A DNA stretch of 53,290 nt from assembly GCA_963575745.1 (NCBI GenBank), contig CAUYUJ010019871.1, positions 365,408 to 418,697 on the forward strand, in the 5' to 3' direction. The notes beneath the pieces were generated by a model. It made no database searches and was not told the origin of the DNA. It worked only from the letters and a program-made list of their open reading frames with translations. The translations under genes and the position numbers were made by a program. This stretch comes from Prorocentrum cordatum. Its lineage: Eukaryota > Sar > Dinophyceae > Prorocentrales > Prorocentraceae. Below, in pieces: positions 32,056-41,888 of the stretch (position 1 is its first letter; every line of letters begins with the position of its first letter).

Positions 32056-32177
32056 TCCTCCCCCCTCCTCCTCCTCCTCCTCCTCCTCCTCCTCCTCCTC
32101 CTCGTCCTCCTCCTCCTCCTCCTTCCTGCCACTGCCCGTCCATTCTCCTCCTCCTCCTTCTTCTCCTCCTCCTCCTC
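32056..32177. repeat. CCT trinucleotide array bordering element E2
   Basis: CTC/CCT repeats that pass directly into CATTTTTTCCTTGTG, the left boundary of E2, as at the other E copies. Confidence 0.95.
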
Positions 32178-32970
32178 CATTTTTTCCTTGTGAATAACTT
32201 CTCCCTGTCGCACCCTGAGGCCAGTTTCTAGGACGGGCTGGGCGCTTCGCCTGAGACTTCCTCATCGCTTAAGACCTTGAAACGGAAAAATATGTCAATA
32301 GTTTCAGAGATGGAGGCCGGGCGGCTTTCAAAGTGTTGCTCTCGCCTTAGCACCGAGAATTTTCGTCTTAGAAAGTTGCAAGAGCTTTTCAAACTGAGAG
32401 GGACTGGTTTTCAAAATGTGGCTCACCGCTTAGCGCCGCGCACACTCGTTTTCACAACATGGCAAAGGTTTCACGGATTGAGGCCGGTTCCTTTTCAACA
32501 TGTCGCTCTCGCCTCAGCGCCGCGCACCTTTTTTTCAAAATCGGCCAAGAGTTTCACGGATTGAAGGCTGGTGGTTTTTTAAATGTGGCTCTCGCCTCAG
32601 CGCCGCGCATTGTAGCATTAAAAATCGGCAAGAGTTTCACGCATTGATGGCGGTTCCTTTTCAGAATGCGGCTCTCGCCTGAGCGCCGCGCAAGTTCGTT
32701 CAAAAAATTACAAGAGTTCACAGATTCCCCTGATCAACGTAACAGAAATGGTGTTTTGGAAATATTCAGGAACATGCGGGTGCAACAGGTACGTTAGTTT
32801 GCGGCGTTGGAGTCCAAGGAGTGGCGTTCTCGCACGACTCAGGCTCGTCAAAACGCAACCAACAGGTTGATCCGCGGCGTTGGAATCCCGAGAACAATGT
32901 TTTGGCATGCTGCAGAATCTTCAAACGGTTGTCTCCCGACGAGGCAGTTCATTCAGTGGAGATGCTTCGC
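32178..32970 (+). mobile_element. Composite element E, copy 2
   Basis: The left block has ACTTCTCCCTGTCGCACC and GGGCGCTTCGCCTGAGACT. About five internal units follow (32290-32710), each with GGCTCTCGCCTCAGCGCCGC or a variant. The right block has TTCCCCTGATCAACGTAAC, TTGATCCGCGGCGTTGG and GAGAACAATGTTTTGGCATG. It stops at GAGGCAGTTCATTCAGTGG and passes into CCT, so it lacks the terminal GGTTTACACT part present in E1, E3 and E4. Confidence 0.8.
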
Positions 32971-33177
32971 CTCCTCCTCCTCCTCCTCCTCCACCTCCTC
33001 CTCCTCCTCCTCCTCCTCCTCCTCCTCATCCCCCCTCCCCCTCCTCCGCCTCCTCCTTGGCCCGGGAGGCCTCCGTGGGCACTGTGAGGGCCGGGAGGCC
33101 CGAGAGGAGGGTCCTCCTCCTGATCCTCCTCCTTCTCCTCCTCCTCCTTGCCGCAGCTGCTTCGCAGCTGCGGCAAG
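32971..33177. repeat. CCT arrays and a perfect GC hairpin
   Basis: Two CCT arrays (32971-33058 and 33112-33150) flank a GC-rich segment. The second passes into CTTGCCGCAGCTGC, TTC, GCAGCTGCGGCAAG (33147-33177), a perfect 14-bp stem with a 3-base loop. Confidence 0.9.
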
Positions 33178-33396
33178 TGAGCGACGAACAGAAACCAAAA
33201 TTACGCGAGATGGCATAGCGTCCATACTACGCTACACCGGGAACGAAGGCGCTGACGCGCGACCTTACGCGATCAAATACTCGCAAATGTCGGCACAATC
33301 GAACCCGCTTGTCTGCAACACTCAAGGGGCAGTCCGAAGACAGAGGCCTCTCAAAGGGGTCGGAGCGGATGGAGTCGAGGGATCGCGCCGAATCGT

Positions 33397-33521
33397 CGAT
33401 GCATCCCCGATGCATCAGCGATGCATCGACGACGGCGATACATCGGCGATGTCGGCGTGGAGCATCAAGAACCCCACACCCAGCCGCATCGCCGATGCAT
33501 CGGCGATGCATCACGCGATCC
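33397..33521. repeat. GATGCATC short tandem cluster (11-bp spacing)
   Basis: GATGCATC-type palindromic words start at 33398, 33409 and 33420, exactly 11 bp apart. Related words start at 33437 and 33448, and again at 33494 and 33505, also 11 bp apart. It lies just upstream of a family A copy. Confidence 0.85.
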
Positions 33522-33563
33522 TCCGACTCTGTTTACCTTGACCCCATCTGGGAGGTCGGGCTT

Positions 33564-33693
33564 GCCATCGCTCCGACGCTCATTCCCCGTACACGTTTTA
33601 TTTCCGTGCGTGACTCTCTTGCTCGGGGATCCAGGATGCTCCTCGATCGAGGGTCTCCGCCTTGAAAAAGTGCGCACGTCCGAGCGATGCCAA
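33564..33693 (+). mobile_element. Family A MITE, copy 7 (diverged)
   Basis: The left end GCCATCGCTCCGACGCTC has two changes; the right end GCACGTCCGAGCGATGCCAA is intact. The interior has GATGCTCCTCGATCGAGGG, where a few inserted bases distinguish it from the others. No target duplication is evident. Confidence 0.8.
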
Positions 33694-33824
33694 GTAGAGT
33701 CTAGAGAAGAAGGTGGAGGGGGCACCCCCGCCCCCCCCAGCCGGCCCCGCCTGCGTCGCGCGGCTCGTCGGCAGGCAGGTACGCCGCGGCGCCCGCCCTG
33801 CACGGCCGTGGCGGCGGCGGCGCT

Positions 33825-33990
33825 GCAGACGCCGACGACGCCGACGACCGACGATGCCGACGACCCACGACGCACGACCGACGGCGCCCACGACGGACGA
33901 CGCCGCGTACGACGCCGAGGCCGACAAAACCCGAGGCCGACGACGCCGAGGCCGAGGACGACGCCGAGGCCGCGGCCGAAGCGGGGGTCG
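33825..33990. repeat. GACGCC/CGACGA degenerate array
   Basis: GACGACGCCGACGACC, then GACGCCGAGGCCGA and related hexamers to about 33990. The minus frame over this interval is only the array. Confidence 0.85.
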
Positions 33991-34061
33991 GCGATGCCGA
34001 CGCGTACGCAGAACTTTCGGATGCCCGCTCGGACTTCTCGGATCGTCGTGAGGATGACTGC

Positions 34062-34222
34062 CTACCAGACCACCCCAGCCCAACCCGAAGACCCGAATTT
34101 CGGGTCGGGGGGGATAAGGGTTCCACACGTGTTGTTTCGATGTTCCCCGACCCCCCCCCACACTGGAAATCGAGGGTTAATCTGAGCCTTCGGGTTTGGT
34201 TGGGGTGGCTTGGTGGGTGGTG
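34062..34222 (+). mobile_element. Family L foldback element, copy 2
   Basis: Arms CCAGACCACCCCAGCCCAAC and GGTTGGGGTGGCTTGGTGGG pair. GAAGACCCGAATTTCGGGTC forms a central-left palindrome. As with copy 1, it lies about 300-370 bp downstream of a family A copy, though the sequence between the two is not similar. Region 34223-34475 is unassigned. Confidence 0.7.
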
Positions 34223-34475
34223 AGAGGAGGATCCTGGACGCCCCGCGCGGCAACCCGACGCCAGACAGGCACGTCGGATGTGCGTCGAAACCACGCCGGA
34301 GGTCCGTCGGAAGATCGCCGCGCGAGCTTCGTCCCATTTTCCCTGCGGGGCGGACGCGTGGACTGCACGGCACGACCGAGGTTCGCCAACGGCGAGGGGG
34401 CCGCCCGAGCGGCTGGCTCGGCGCAGTGAGGCCGCATGCGTTACGTTCGGCCTCTGGGCCCTCGAGAGGAACTCC

Positions 34476-34682
34476 TCCCCCCTCCTCCTCCTCCTGCTCC
34501 TCCTCCTCCTCTGGGGGGAGTCTCCTCTCCTCCTCCTCCTCCTCCTCCTCCTCCTACTCCTCCTCCTCCTCCTCCTCCTCCTCCTCCTCCTCCTCCTCCT
34601 CCTCCTCCACCTCCTCCTCCTCCTCCTCCTCCTCCTCCTCCTCCTCCTCCTCCTCCTCCTCCTCCTCCTCCTCCTCCTCGTC
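34476..34682. repeat. CCT trinucleotide array
   Basis: About 200 bp of CTC/CCT, nearly pure in its right 150 bp. Open frames on both strands are artefacts. Region 34683-34930 is unassigned. Confidence 0.95.
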
Positions 34683-34930
34683 GTCGAGATCGGCCCTGGG
34701 GTCCCCTCCCTCAGCACTCGTGGGCGGTCGGGGCAGGGTCCACACGTGTGGCTCCCTTATCGGTGCCTCGGCTTCGGGTCACAGTTCGGGCCTCCCGCGG
34801 CCGTTCGGGAGGATCCGCGCGCCCCTGGACGCCCGTCGGCGGGGCGCGGCTGCTGGAGAGCACCCCCGCAGCAGAAAGGAATCCAGGAACCGGCGAAGAC
34901 CGCCCCGCCAATGATAACTCCGCTTGGTAT

Positions 34931-35012
34931 GCCCGACATGGGTACGGAGAAAATGGGCACGATGACCAACAGCACACGTTGCCCAAAGCCGACAGCGGCC
35001 ACTGCGAAACCG
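34931..35012 (+). mobile_element. Family M element, partial copy
   Basis: GCCCGACATGGGTACGGAGA, AATGGGCACGATGACCAAC, TTGCCCAAAGCC and GACAGCGGCC follow the order of the left half of the complete copy at 42574. The right half is missing or unrecognisable. Confidence 0.65.
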
Positions 35013-35192
35013 ACAATCAATCATGTTCATGATGGACATGGGCACGTTGTTGCATTCCGAGCGTTGACAGCCACCATCGGGCGCGAACCACACTTTATAC
35101 CCGCAACAGAACGGTTCCCGCTGGCGCCGCTTGGGGATGTTTAGGAATCTAGGCAATCCCAGACCCCGCGGGGGGGACAAACTGGGATGTTT

Positions 35193-35390
35193 CGGCGGCG
35201 AGCGAGGGGGGAAGTGTGAAGGAGAAGGCCCCCTCAGAAGGCGGCGGGACTTCTCAGAAGCCATCGCGCCTTCAGAGAGCTTTTTCTGTGTATTCGAGGA
35301 AGTCTTAGGAAACTTCTCAGAAGGTCGGGGGACTTCCGAGCCTTCTGAGAAGGCCCGCCCCTTCTCGCTTCCCCCCGGGCTCGCCGCCGA
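35193..35390. mobile_element. Family Q foldback element, copy 1
   Basis: The ends CGGCGGCGAGC and GCTCGCCGCCG pair, followed inward by GAGGGGGGAAG and CTTCCCCCC, then CTCAGAAGGC and GCCTTCTGAG. The inner part repeats CTTCTCAGAAG-type palindromes. Total about 198 bp. The inner words recur in the 38014 element. Confidence 0.7.
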
Positions 35391-35467
35391 ATGCTGGACA
35401 GGCCCATCCACCCCGCCAACGCCCGTAGATCCCGGGGGAATGTTAAACAAAAACAGTCTCCATTGGC

Positions 35468-35663
35468 AGGCCTAGAGGTTGACACCAACACCAATATCGG
35501 CGGTTTTCCTCCACCGAGGGAAGAAGATCCCGATCTCGGTGATGGTGGCAATATTCTGGCTGCCAAGGTGACCGAAATATTACCACCAACACTGAAATCT
35601 AGGATCATCTACCCCCTGTGGAGGCAGCCCCCTGTCTTGGTGTTGGTGCCCATTTCCAGGCCT
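35468..35663. mobile_element. Family I foldback element, copy 2 (inverted)
   Basis: The right arm, read on minus, gives GGCCTGGAAATGGGCACC, then CAACACCAAGACAGGGGGC and GCCTCCACAGGGGG, matching the left arm of copy 1 at 21931. This copy is therefore in the opposite orientation, the only clear strand switch among the asymmetric families here. AGGCCT occurs at both ends. Confidence 0.75.
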
Positions 35664-36624
35664 CCAATCCATGGAGCGGCTGTCGGCCTTCCCCGAGTTC
35701 CGATGCGACGAAGAGAAACATCTTAGACAAAATCGGCAGCAGCCCTGGAAACCCCATCTGTCTGCTGCATGTCTCGAGCTGCATCGATCTGGAGTGCCCC
35801 CCGGCCCTGCCATCGCCCAAATTCGTTTCTGACTATCCCCCGGCCCTGACAGCATCCCAATTCGTTTCGCACCCATTCCCAAACATGCGATGTCCTGACT
35901 GCTTGGGAATTGGGGCATCCGGAGGTCCCAACCCTTTTGACTGGGCCCGATGTTGCACCCCGAGTCCTTGCTTGACAGTCCTGGAGCCCGCCGACGGCCC
36001 TCACGGGCCGACAACAGGAAAAAAAAACCTCAGTTGTGTTTTTGTTTTTGTTCACGACGCGAGGAAGTCTTGTAGTCCCTGATCCCTCCGTGCCTGGATC
36101 GGCGTGGGAGCTGCTGAGGGGATAAGGGGGTTACCGGCGGATGCAAGGGTGGGCTGCATTTGGCCGCACCTCACTTACTACAAAAAGGGTTACAAATGCC
36201 GCAAGCGGCTAGGAGTGGATAGCGATCTGGGCGAAGTGGGCTCCGCCCACGTGGCGGATTTAACTAACCCCCCTAAGCCACCTAGGGCGCTTGGAACTTG
36301 CTAAGAAGCCAGGACAGGCCAGGTCTGATCACCTTGGCATGCACTGAGAACCCCCCTATCCCCGTAGCAACCCCCGCGACGATCCAAAGGACCCCGTCTG
36401 TCTGCGGCAATTTCTAGCCCGGCCGAGCAATGATGGTCCCCGGGGCCCGGCAACGGGCGAAAACGACCGGTGCCAAAAGAAACGCAGCGCCCAGATCTGA
36501 GACACTGGGGCGGAAGATGGGGGCGGGGGCGGGCTCGACGACGACGACGACGACGACGGCGGCGTCCACGACCTAATGATCCCCTTGGCAGCCCGCGCCA
36601 CGATGTAGAGGAACAAAAAAAATA
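35664..36624. other. Unassigned single-copy stretch
   Basis: About 960 bp without a microsatellite apart from a short GAC run near 36538-36560. TCCCCCGGCCCTG(A/C)CA and CCAAATTCGTTTC/CCCAATTCGTTTC at 35796-35868 form a short direct repeat of about 38 bp. Minus frames are open for up to 144 codons with nothing recognised. Confidence 0.4.
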
Positions 36625-36982
36625 CTGCATAGACATAACCCGTCGGAGCTCCGCGAGGATTCCTCGGATCGGCGCTGGACCCCCTCCCTGGCGTCATGTC
36701 GGGCCTGTCCCCCTACAGGGGGATTTTCGACGATTTTTTTTTTTAAACAAAAAAAAAAAATGCTCAACAAAATTAACCCCAGACCGTTTTTGGACTATTT
36801 TGTAACTATTTTTGGGAACCTTTATTTTTCGTCGAAAATCCCCCTGTAGGGGGACAGGCCCGACTTAACCCTGGCGCTCGCAGCGCGCCAGGGGCGGCGC
36901 CAGAGACGCCGCTGGGGGGGGGGCCCACCGCCGATCCACGACGACATCGGCGCGGGGCTTCGACAGTTTACGCTCACGCCGT
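36625..36982. mobile_element. Family C element split by a family B insertion
   Basis: The left C arm (36625-36693) has CTGCATAGACATAAC, CGTCGGAGCTCCGCG and GGATCGGCGCTGGACCCCC. The right C arm (36869-36982) has GGCGGCGCCAG, CGCCGATCC, GACATCGGCGCGGGGCTTCG and CAGTTTACG. The two arms would pair if joined. Between them lies a complete family B MITE. Confidence 0.75.
36694..36868. mobile_element. Family B MITE, intact copy nested in family C
   Basis: 175 bp. The left end is TCATGTCGGGCCTGTCCCCC, and the right end on minus is TTAAGTCGGGCCTGTCCCCC. The inverted repeats are identical for about 36 bp through CTACAGGGGGATTTTCGACG. The interior is A- and T-rich. CCCTGGCG flanks it exactly (36686-36693 and 36869-36876), an 8-bp target duplication. 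It resembles a deletion derivative of the 1.27-kb B element at 18674. Confidence 0.9.
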
Positions 36983-37057
36983 GCGCGCTTCTGCGAACGA
37001 CGACGGCGCCCGTGCCCCCGCGGCGATTCAAGTACCCGTTCCAATGGTGCGACCTGC

Positions 37058-37152
37058 CCCCCCGCCGCCGCCGCCGCCGCCGCCGCCGTCGTCATCGTGG
37101 TAGCGGCCGCCGTCGTCGTCGTCGCCGTCGCCGCCGTCTGCGCCGCCGCCAC

Positions 37153-37200
<48 letters not shown>

Positions 37201-37204
37201 AGGC

Positions 37205-37261
<57 letters not shown>

Positions 37262-37262
37262 T

Positions 37263-37336
<74 letters not shown>

Positions 37337-37340
37337 AGGC
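37058..37340. repeat. TCG/CCG trinucleotide arrays
   Basis: GCC, TCG and CGC triplets, purest at 37219-37335. GCAGGCCGCCG occurs twice (37199 and 37336), dividing the array into two blocks as in the 14.4 kb GAC array. The following 37341-37530 is extremely GC-rich. Confidence 0.95.
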
Positions 37341-37530
37341 CGCCGTGCTCCTCGCCGCCGCGCCAGCGCCGGCCGCGCCGCCGCCCTGCCGCAGCAGCCG
37401 CCCGAGGCCGCCGCGGCCGGCCGCCGCGGGGCCCTTGGGCGGCGGCTGCTCGGCCCCTGCGGGGGCGGCCGCCGGCCGCGGGGAGGGGCCGCCGGCCGCT
37501 GCCGTCCGCCGGCGTCCCGGCGCTCTTGGC

Positions 37531-38013
37531 CCTGATATCCTGGCGTCGCAGCGTTTTCACGATACGTTGGCGGCGCGCAGTGATCGGGGATGGACAGACC
37601 TCCCTTCAGCAAAACGTGGTTCAGTGAAGACGCCCTCGGCCCCAAACCTGGCGGGCGCAGACCTGGAAAATGACGGCCGCAACGCCCTGAGAACCGAAAA
37701 CGGACAATTCACTAATCGACGTGTCAGGGTAGGAGGTCTGTCCACCCCCGAAATGAGGACGCACGTCCGCAGAGCAACAGACACATCTCGGGCTTGCATA
37801 GACCGAACCCTCCGAGCACTGCCAGAGGCGGCAGCCCGCACAGAGCTCCCCCACGAGCCTGGAGCTGACGATTCAGAGCAGGGCAGCACGCCAAGGTACA
37901 CGGGGCCGAGCCAAAGGGACGAGCGGGACACCATCGAAGCGGACGGGTGCTGCTGCGAACGCGATGGCCAGGTGTCCCAGAACGAGCAGGGACAGGGGGG
38001 GTAGGAGGAGGGG
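37531..38013. other. Unassigned stretch with plus-strand open frame
   Basis: A plus frame that begins in the TCG array stays open through here to 38004, and a minus frame (37934-37557) covers the same stretch. Words such as MRTHVRRATDTSRACIDRTL appear on plus, but no domain is recognisable. Coding is doubtful. Confidence 0.2.
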
Positions 38014-38132
38014 GGAAGGCTTCTTCAAAGGAGGCCGCTTCTCAGAAGGCGCCAGCCTTGCGCCCACAGACTTACGCCTACCGACAAGGCCCACACCTTC
38101 TCAGAAGCAGAGGTGCTTCAAAGAAGCCTTCC
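38014..38132. mobile_element. Family Q foldback element, copy 2
   Basis: GGAAGGCTTCTTCAAAG and GCTTCTCAGAAGG at the left pair with CTTCTCAGAAGC and CTTCAAAGAAGCCTTCC at the right. About 119 bp, arms about 38 bp. It shares the CTTCTCAGAAGG words with 35193-35390. Region 38133-38471 is unassigned. Confidence 0.75.
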
Positions 38133-38471
38133 AAACTCCCTCACCCCCCCTCTGCCACGTGGCAGAATACTGCGCCGATCTTGCCTCGTTTCGGGGACCG
38201 TCCCAGATCGATCCGGCTCTAAGAGTGCTGCAGAAGCATGGGGTTTAGAGATCTGGTCGTGATCTTTCGCGATGCTGCACATTTCCCGCAACGTCGGATC
38301 TCAGGGGACCTCCGGAGACCCAGATCTGCGACGACATGACTTTTGACAACACCTCTTGCGTTTCCACGATCTCGCAGGGCCCCTGCTCGGGCCGCGGAGA
38401 CATCAGGACTCCATCCGGGACGGATACAAAAATATAGCCTCTTGTCCAGTATCCCCAAGCGCAGTCTTCAT

Positions 38472-38650
38472 ACAGTCGGAGCGTTGACCTAAGGAACCCT
38501 AAGTAAGGAACGAGGCCCCTTTTTTCCCATAAGTTAGACTTCGATTTCCCATCGAAACCCTAAGCACAACCAAAGGCGAACTACAAAACAACTAAGGAAC
38601 ACCGAGCCCCTCCCCAACGAAAAGGGTTCCTTCCTCAGCGCCCCGACTGT
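38472..38650 (+). mobile_element. Family J element, copy 2
   Basis: 179 bp, same layout and orientation as 20169: ACAGTCGGAGCGTTGA at the left, CAGCGCCCCGACTGT at the right, with AAGGAACCCTAAGTAAGGAA inside. TA lies at each outer edge if the repeat is taken to start at CAGTCGG, which would fit a 2-bp duplication, though copy 1 does not clearly show it. Confidence 0.8.
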
Positions 38651-38802
38651 AGTCAAGGCGGCACCAAGGAATGTTCGCGCATTCCCCTGCTCCTGAGTCG
38701 CCTGCGTCTGTGGCGGCGTCGTCCAGCTTATCGTGATCGTCGTCGGCCTCCTCCCTCGCATCCACAGAATCATCCTTCTCGCCCTCGCCCTCCCCCTTCC
38801 AC

Positions 38803-39270
38803 ACCGCCTCCTCCTCCTCATCAGCATCAGCAGCAGCAGCACATCATCATCAGCATCATCAGCAATGTTATCATCATCATCAGCAGCATCATCATCGTCA
38901 TCATCATCATCATCATCATCAGCAGCAGCAACAGCAGCAGCATCCCCCTTCCCTCTTCCTCCCGCTCCTGCTCCGCCACTTCCTCCTCCTCCTCCGCCAA
39001 CTCCTCCTCCTCCCCTTCCACGTCATCCTCCACATCCTGATCCTGCTGTTCTCCTCCCCATCCTCTTCCTCCACCTTCTACTCCTCCTCTCCCTCCTCTT
39101 CCTCCTCCTCTTCTTCCTCCTCGTCTTCTTCCTGTATCTCATCATCTCTCATTCCTCCTTGTCCCCCTCCTCACACGAAATCCTCCTCATGCTCCTGGTG
39201 CTATTCCTCCTCCTCCTCCTCCTCCTTCTCCTCCTCCTCCTCCACCTCCTCCTCCACATCATCATCATCC
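38803..39270. repeat. Mixed CCT, CAT/CAG and CTCTTCC arrays
   Basis: CCT (38806-38820), CAT/CAG (38820-38942), then CTC and CTTCCT-rich pyrimidine repeats to 39240, ending CATCATCATC before element E3. Confidence 0.9.
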
Positions 39271-39930
39271 ATTCCTTTTCATTATGAATAACTTCTCCCT
39301 GTCGCACCCCGAGGCCAGTTTTTAGGGCGAGCTGGGCGTTTCGCCTGAGACTTCCTCACTACTTATGGCCCTGGAGCATAAGAAATGACAACCGGATGGA
39401 GGGCGGGCCGTTTTCAAAGTGTTTTAAAAGTGTGCAGGTGCTTCACGTATTGATGGCGGATCGTGTTCACCGTGTGGCTCTCGCATCAGCGCCGCGCACA
39501 GTCGTTCTCAAAACTTGCAAAAGCTTCACGGATTGAGACCGGCTTCTTTTCAAATATGTCTCTCGCCTTAGCGCCGCGCACATTCAGCTTCATTCAAAAA
39601 ATGCCAGAGTTTCACGAATTCCCATGGTCAGCAAACCAGGAATGATGTGTTGGAAGGAATCGGGATTATGAGGGTGCAAAAGTTGCGTTCATTCGCAGTG
39701 TTGAAGTCCAAGAAACGGCGATCTGGCACTATTCAGGGCTGTCAAGACGCAACAGTCAGGTTGATCCGTGGCGTTGGAATCCCGAGAACAATATTTTGGC
39801 AGCTTCAGGGGCAGTCTTCCAACGAGGCAGTTCCCTCAGTGGAAATGACACATTGTAGGGGCCTGTGAAGAGGAGCTTGGTGGGAGGGTATACTTCAACA
39901 TCGTTGATGACTCCTGGGTTTACACTGGTT
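39271..39930 (+). mobile_element. Composite element E, copy 3
   Basis: The left block has ACTTCTCCCTGTCGCACCCC and GGGCGTTTCGCCTGAGACTT. Only two to three internal units follow (39400-39615; GTGGCTCTCGCATCAGCGCC and TCTCGCCTTAGCGCCGCGC). The full right block has TTGATCCGTGGCGTTGG, GAGAACAATATTTTGGCA and the end GGGTTTACACTGG. It is the shortest array among the four copies. Confidence 0.82.
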
Positions 39931-39981
39931 CTCCTCCTCCTCCTCCTCCTCATCCTCCTCCTCCACCTCCTCCTCCTCCTT
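39931..39981. repeat. CCT array joining E3 and E4
   Basis: About 50 bp of CTC/CCT is the only sequence between the end of E3 (GGTTTACACTGGTT) and the start of E4 (TCATTCCTTTTCC). Confidence 0.95.
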
Positions 39982-40804
39982 CATTCCTTTTCCGTAACCT
40001 TCTCCCTGTCGCACCCCGAGGCTAGTTTTTAGGGCGGGCCGCACGTTTCGCTTGAGACTTCCTCACCACTTAGGACTCTGCAGCTGAAAAATTGGGCAAC
40101 GGTCTCACACATGGAGGGCAAGTCGTTTACAAAAGGTGGCTCTCGCCTGAGCGCCGCGCGCATTCGTTCTAAAGAGTTGCAAGAGTCTCACGGACTGAGG
40201 ATAACCCGTTCTCAAAATGTGGCTCTCGCCTTAGTGCCGCGAACACTCGTTCCAGAAAATGTGCACGAGCTTCCCCGATTAAGGACCACCCGTTTTCAGA
40301 GTGTGGCTCTCGCCTGACCGCCGCGCACATTCGTTCAAACAAAAAACAAAACGAAAAAAAAACATAAACGTGGGGAACAACAAAAAACTTCACGGATTGA
40401 GGACGGATCCTTTTTCAAAATGTGGCCATCGCCTCAGCGCCGCGCACATTCGTGCATACCATGTGCAAGAGGTTCAAGGATTCCAGCGATCAACGTACCA
40501 GAAATTGCGTTTGGGAAGGACTCTGGATTTTGCGGGTGCAACAGTTACGTTGGTTGACGTTGTTGAAGTCCGAAGGACGGCGTTCTGGCACAATCCCCAA
40601 GATCGTCAAGACGCAACAGTCAGGTTGATCCGTGGCGGTGAAATCCCGAGAACAATGTTTTGGCATGTTTCCAGGTCTTCAAACGGTTGTCTTCCAACGA
40701 GGCAGATCCCTCAATGGAAATGAACCTGTGTAGGGGCTTATGAAGAGGGAGCTTGGAGGGAGGGTGTGTTACAACATCATTGATGGCTCTTGGGTTTACA
40801 CTTC
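39982..40804 (+). mobile_element. Composite element E, copy 4
   Basis: Same orientation as E3. The left block has CTTCTCCCTGTCGCACCCCG. Four internal units follow (about 40110-40460), one interrupted by an A-rich insertion near 40335-40390 (CAAAAAACAAAACG). The right block has TTGATCCGTGGCGGTG, AGAACAATGTTTTGGCATG and GGGTTTACACTTC, again running into CCT. Confidence 0.82.
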
Positions 40805-41018
40805 TCCTCCTCCTCCTCCTCCTCCTCCTCCTCCTCCTCCTCCTCCTCCTCCTCCTCCTCCTGCACTTCCTCTCTGCGGTAGGCCACCCACTGCAAATCC
40901 GCACGACCTTCGCCAGCGATCCATAGGCGAGTGCGGGTCGATGCCTCCCCCCCTGTCCTGCTCCCTCCTCCTCCTCCTTCCTCCTCCTCCTCCTCCTCCT
41001 CCTCCTCCTCCACACCAC
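40805..41018. repeat. Paired CCT arrays
   Basis: CCT arrays at 40805-40862 and 40965-41018, with about 100 bp of unique sequence between. The following 41019-41368 is GC-rich and unassigned. Confidence 0.95.
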
Positions 41019-41368
41019 CTCCTCATCCCCCCCTGACGTTGCCCCTGGAAGTCGGAGGGCGCTGGCGGGGCAGCTCGGGGCGGCGGCGGAGGGGGCCGCG
41101 CCTGCCGAGGGCGCGCGCGTGCGCCGATCCTGCGGGAGCCCGCCAGCGGCCTGCGCGTCGAGGCGCGGGGAGACCTCCGGGCCGCGACGGGGGGCGGCCG
41201 TCGGGGCGAGGGCGGGACGGGGCCCGCGAGGGCAGGCGGGGAGGGCGCCGCGAGGGGGGGCGGCGGCTGCGGCGCGGCTCCCCGCCCGTGGAGCCCCCCC
41301 GCTCCGTGGGATCGCGGGCTCTCTCGTGCCTGGGTTTACGTTTCCAGCACGGCCCTCCTCGGGTGTGT

Positions 41369-41533
41369 CCAAGGGCTCCCAGCTTCGCGCTTCGCGCTGC
41401 GCGAGAGCGCGAAGCGCGAACAACTTCGCGCCCTCGCACCGCCTCCCAGGGGAGAAGGGGAGGATGAGGAGGAATCGGAGCCGATCCGCGAAGCGCGAAG
41501 CGCGAACAACTTCGCGCCCTCGAGGGCACCCTT
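41369..41533 (+). mobile_element. Family K element, copy 1
   Basis: CCAAGGGC at the left and GGCACCCTTG at the right. The inside has CTTCGCGCTTCGCGCTGCGC, GCGAACAACTTCGCGCCCTC twice, CGCCTCCCAGGGGAGAAG and GAGGAGGAATCGGAGCCG. It is nearly identical to 46094-46260. The CGCGAAGCGCGAAGCG words are themselves palindromic and can form hairpins. Confidence 0.85.
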
Positions 41534-41672
41534 GCGTAGCCTTCTCCCCTCCGCCCGGTGAGGACCATCGTGGGCCCGGCCAGCGAGGGCCACCCCGTGA
41601 GGCCTCACGCCCTGCGCGGCTGCCAACACCGGGGGCCGCACGCGCAGTGCCCGGGGAGGCGGCCCGCCTTCC

Positions 41673-41803
41673 CTCCTCCTCCTCCTCCTCCTCCTCCTCC
41701 TCCTCCCTCCTCCTCCTCCTCCTCCTCCTCCTCCTCCTCCTCCTCCTCCTCCTCCTCCTCCTCCTCCTCCTCCTCCTCCTCCTCCTCCTCCTCCTCCTCC
41801 TCC
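41673..41803. repeat. CCT trinucleotide array
   Basis: Nearly perfect CTC/CCT over 130 bp, between a family K copy and R89 cluster b. Confidence 0.95.
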
Positions 41804-41888
41804 CAGAGGCCGCCGTGATGTTTGTCCACGCCTCGAGGGGGTCTTGGCCTCTCTCGCTCGCCGCCAAGAAGGACGGCGAAGTCCCTCT

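Noticed and set aside
39271-40804. A short conserved peptide in the right block of E (LIRGVGIPRTMFWH)
   Set aside because: It recurs in three copies only because the DNA is conserved; the frame has no stable start or extension, so I do not call it a gene.
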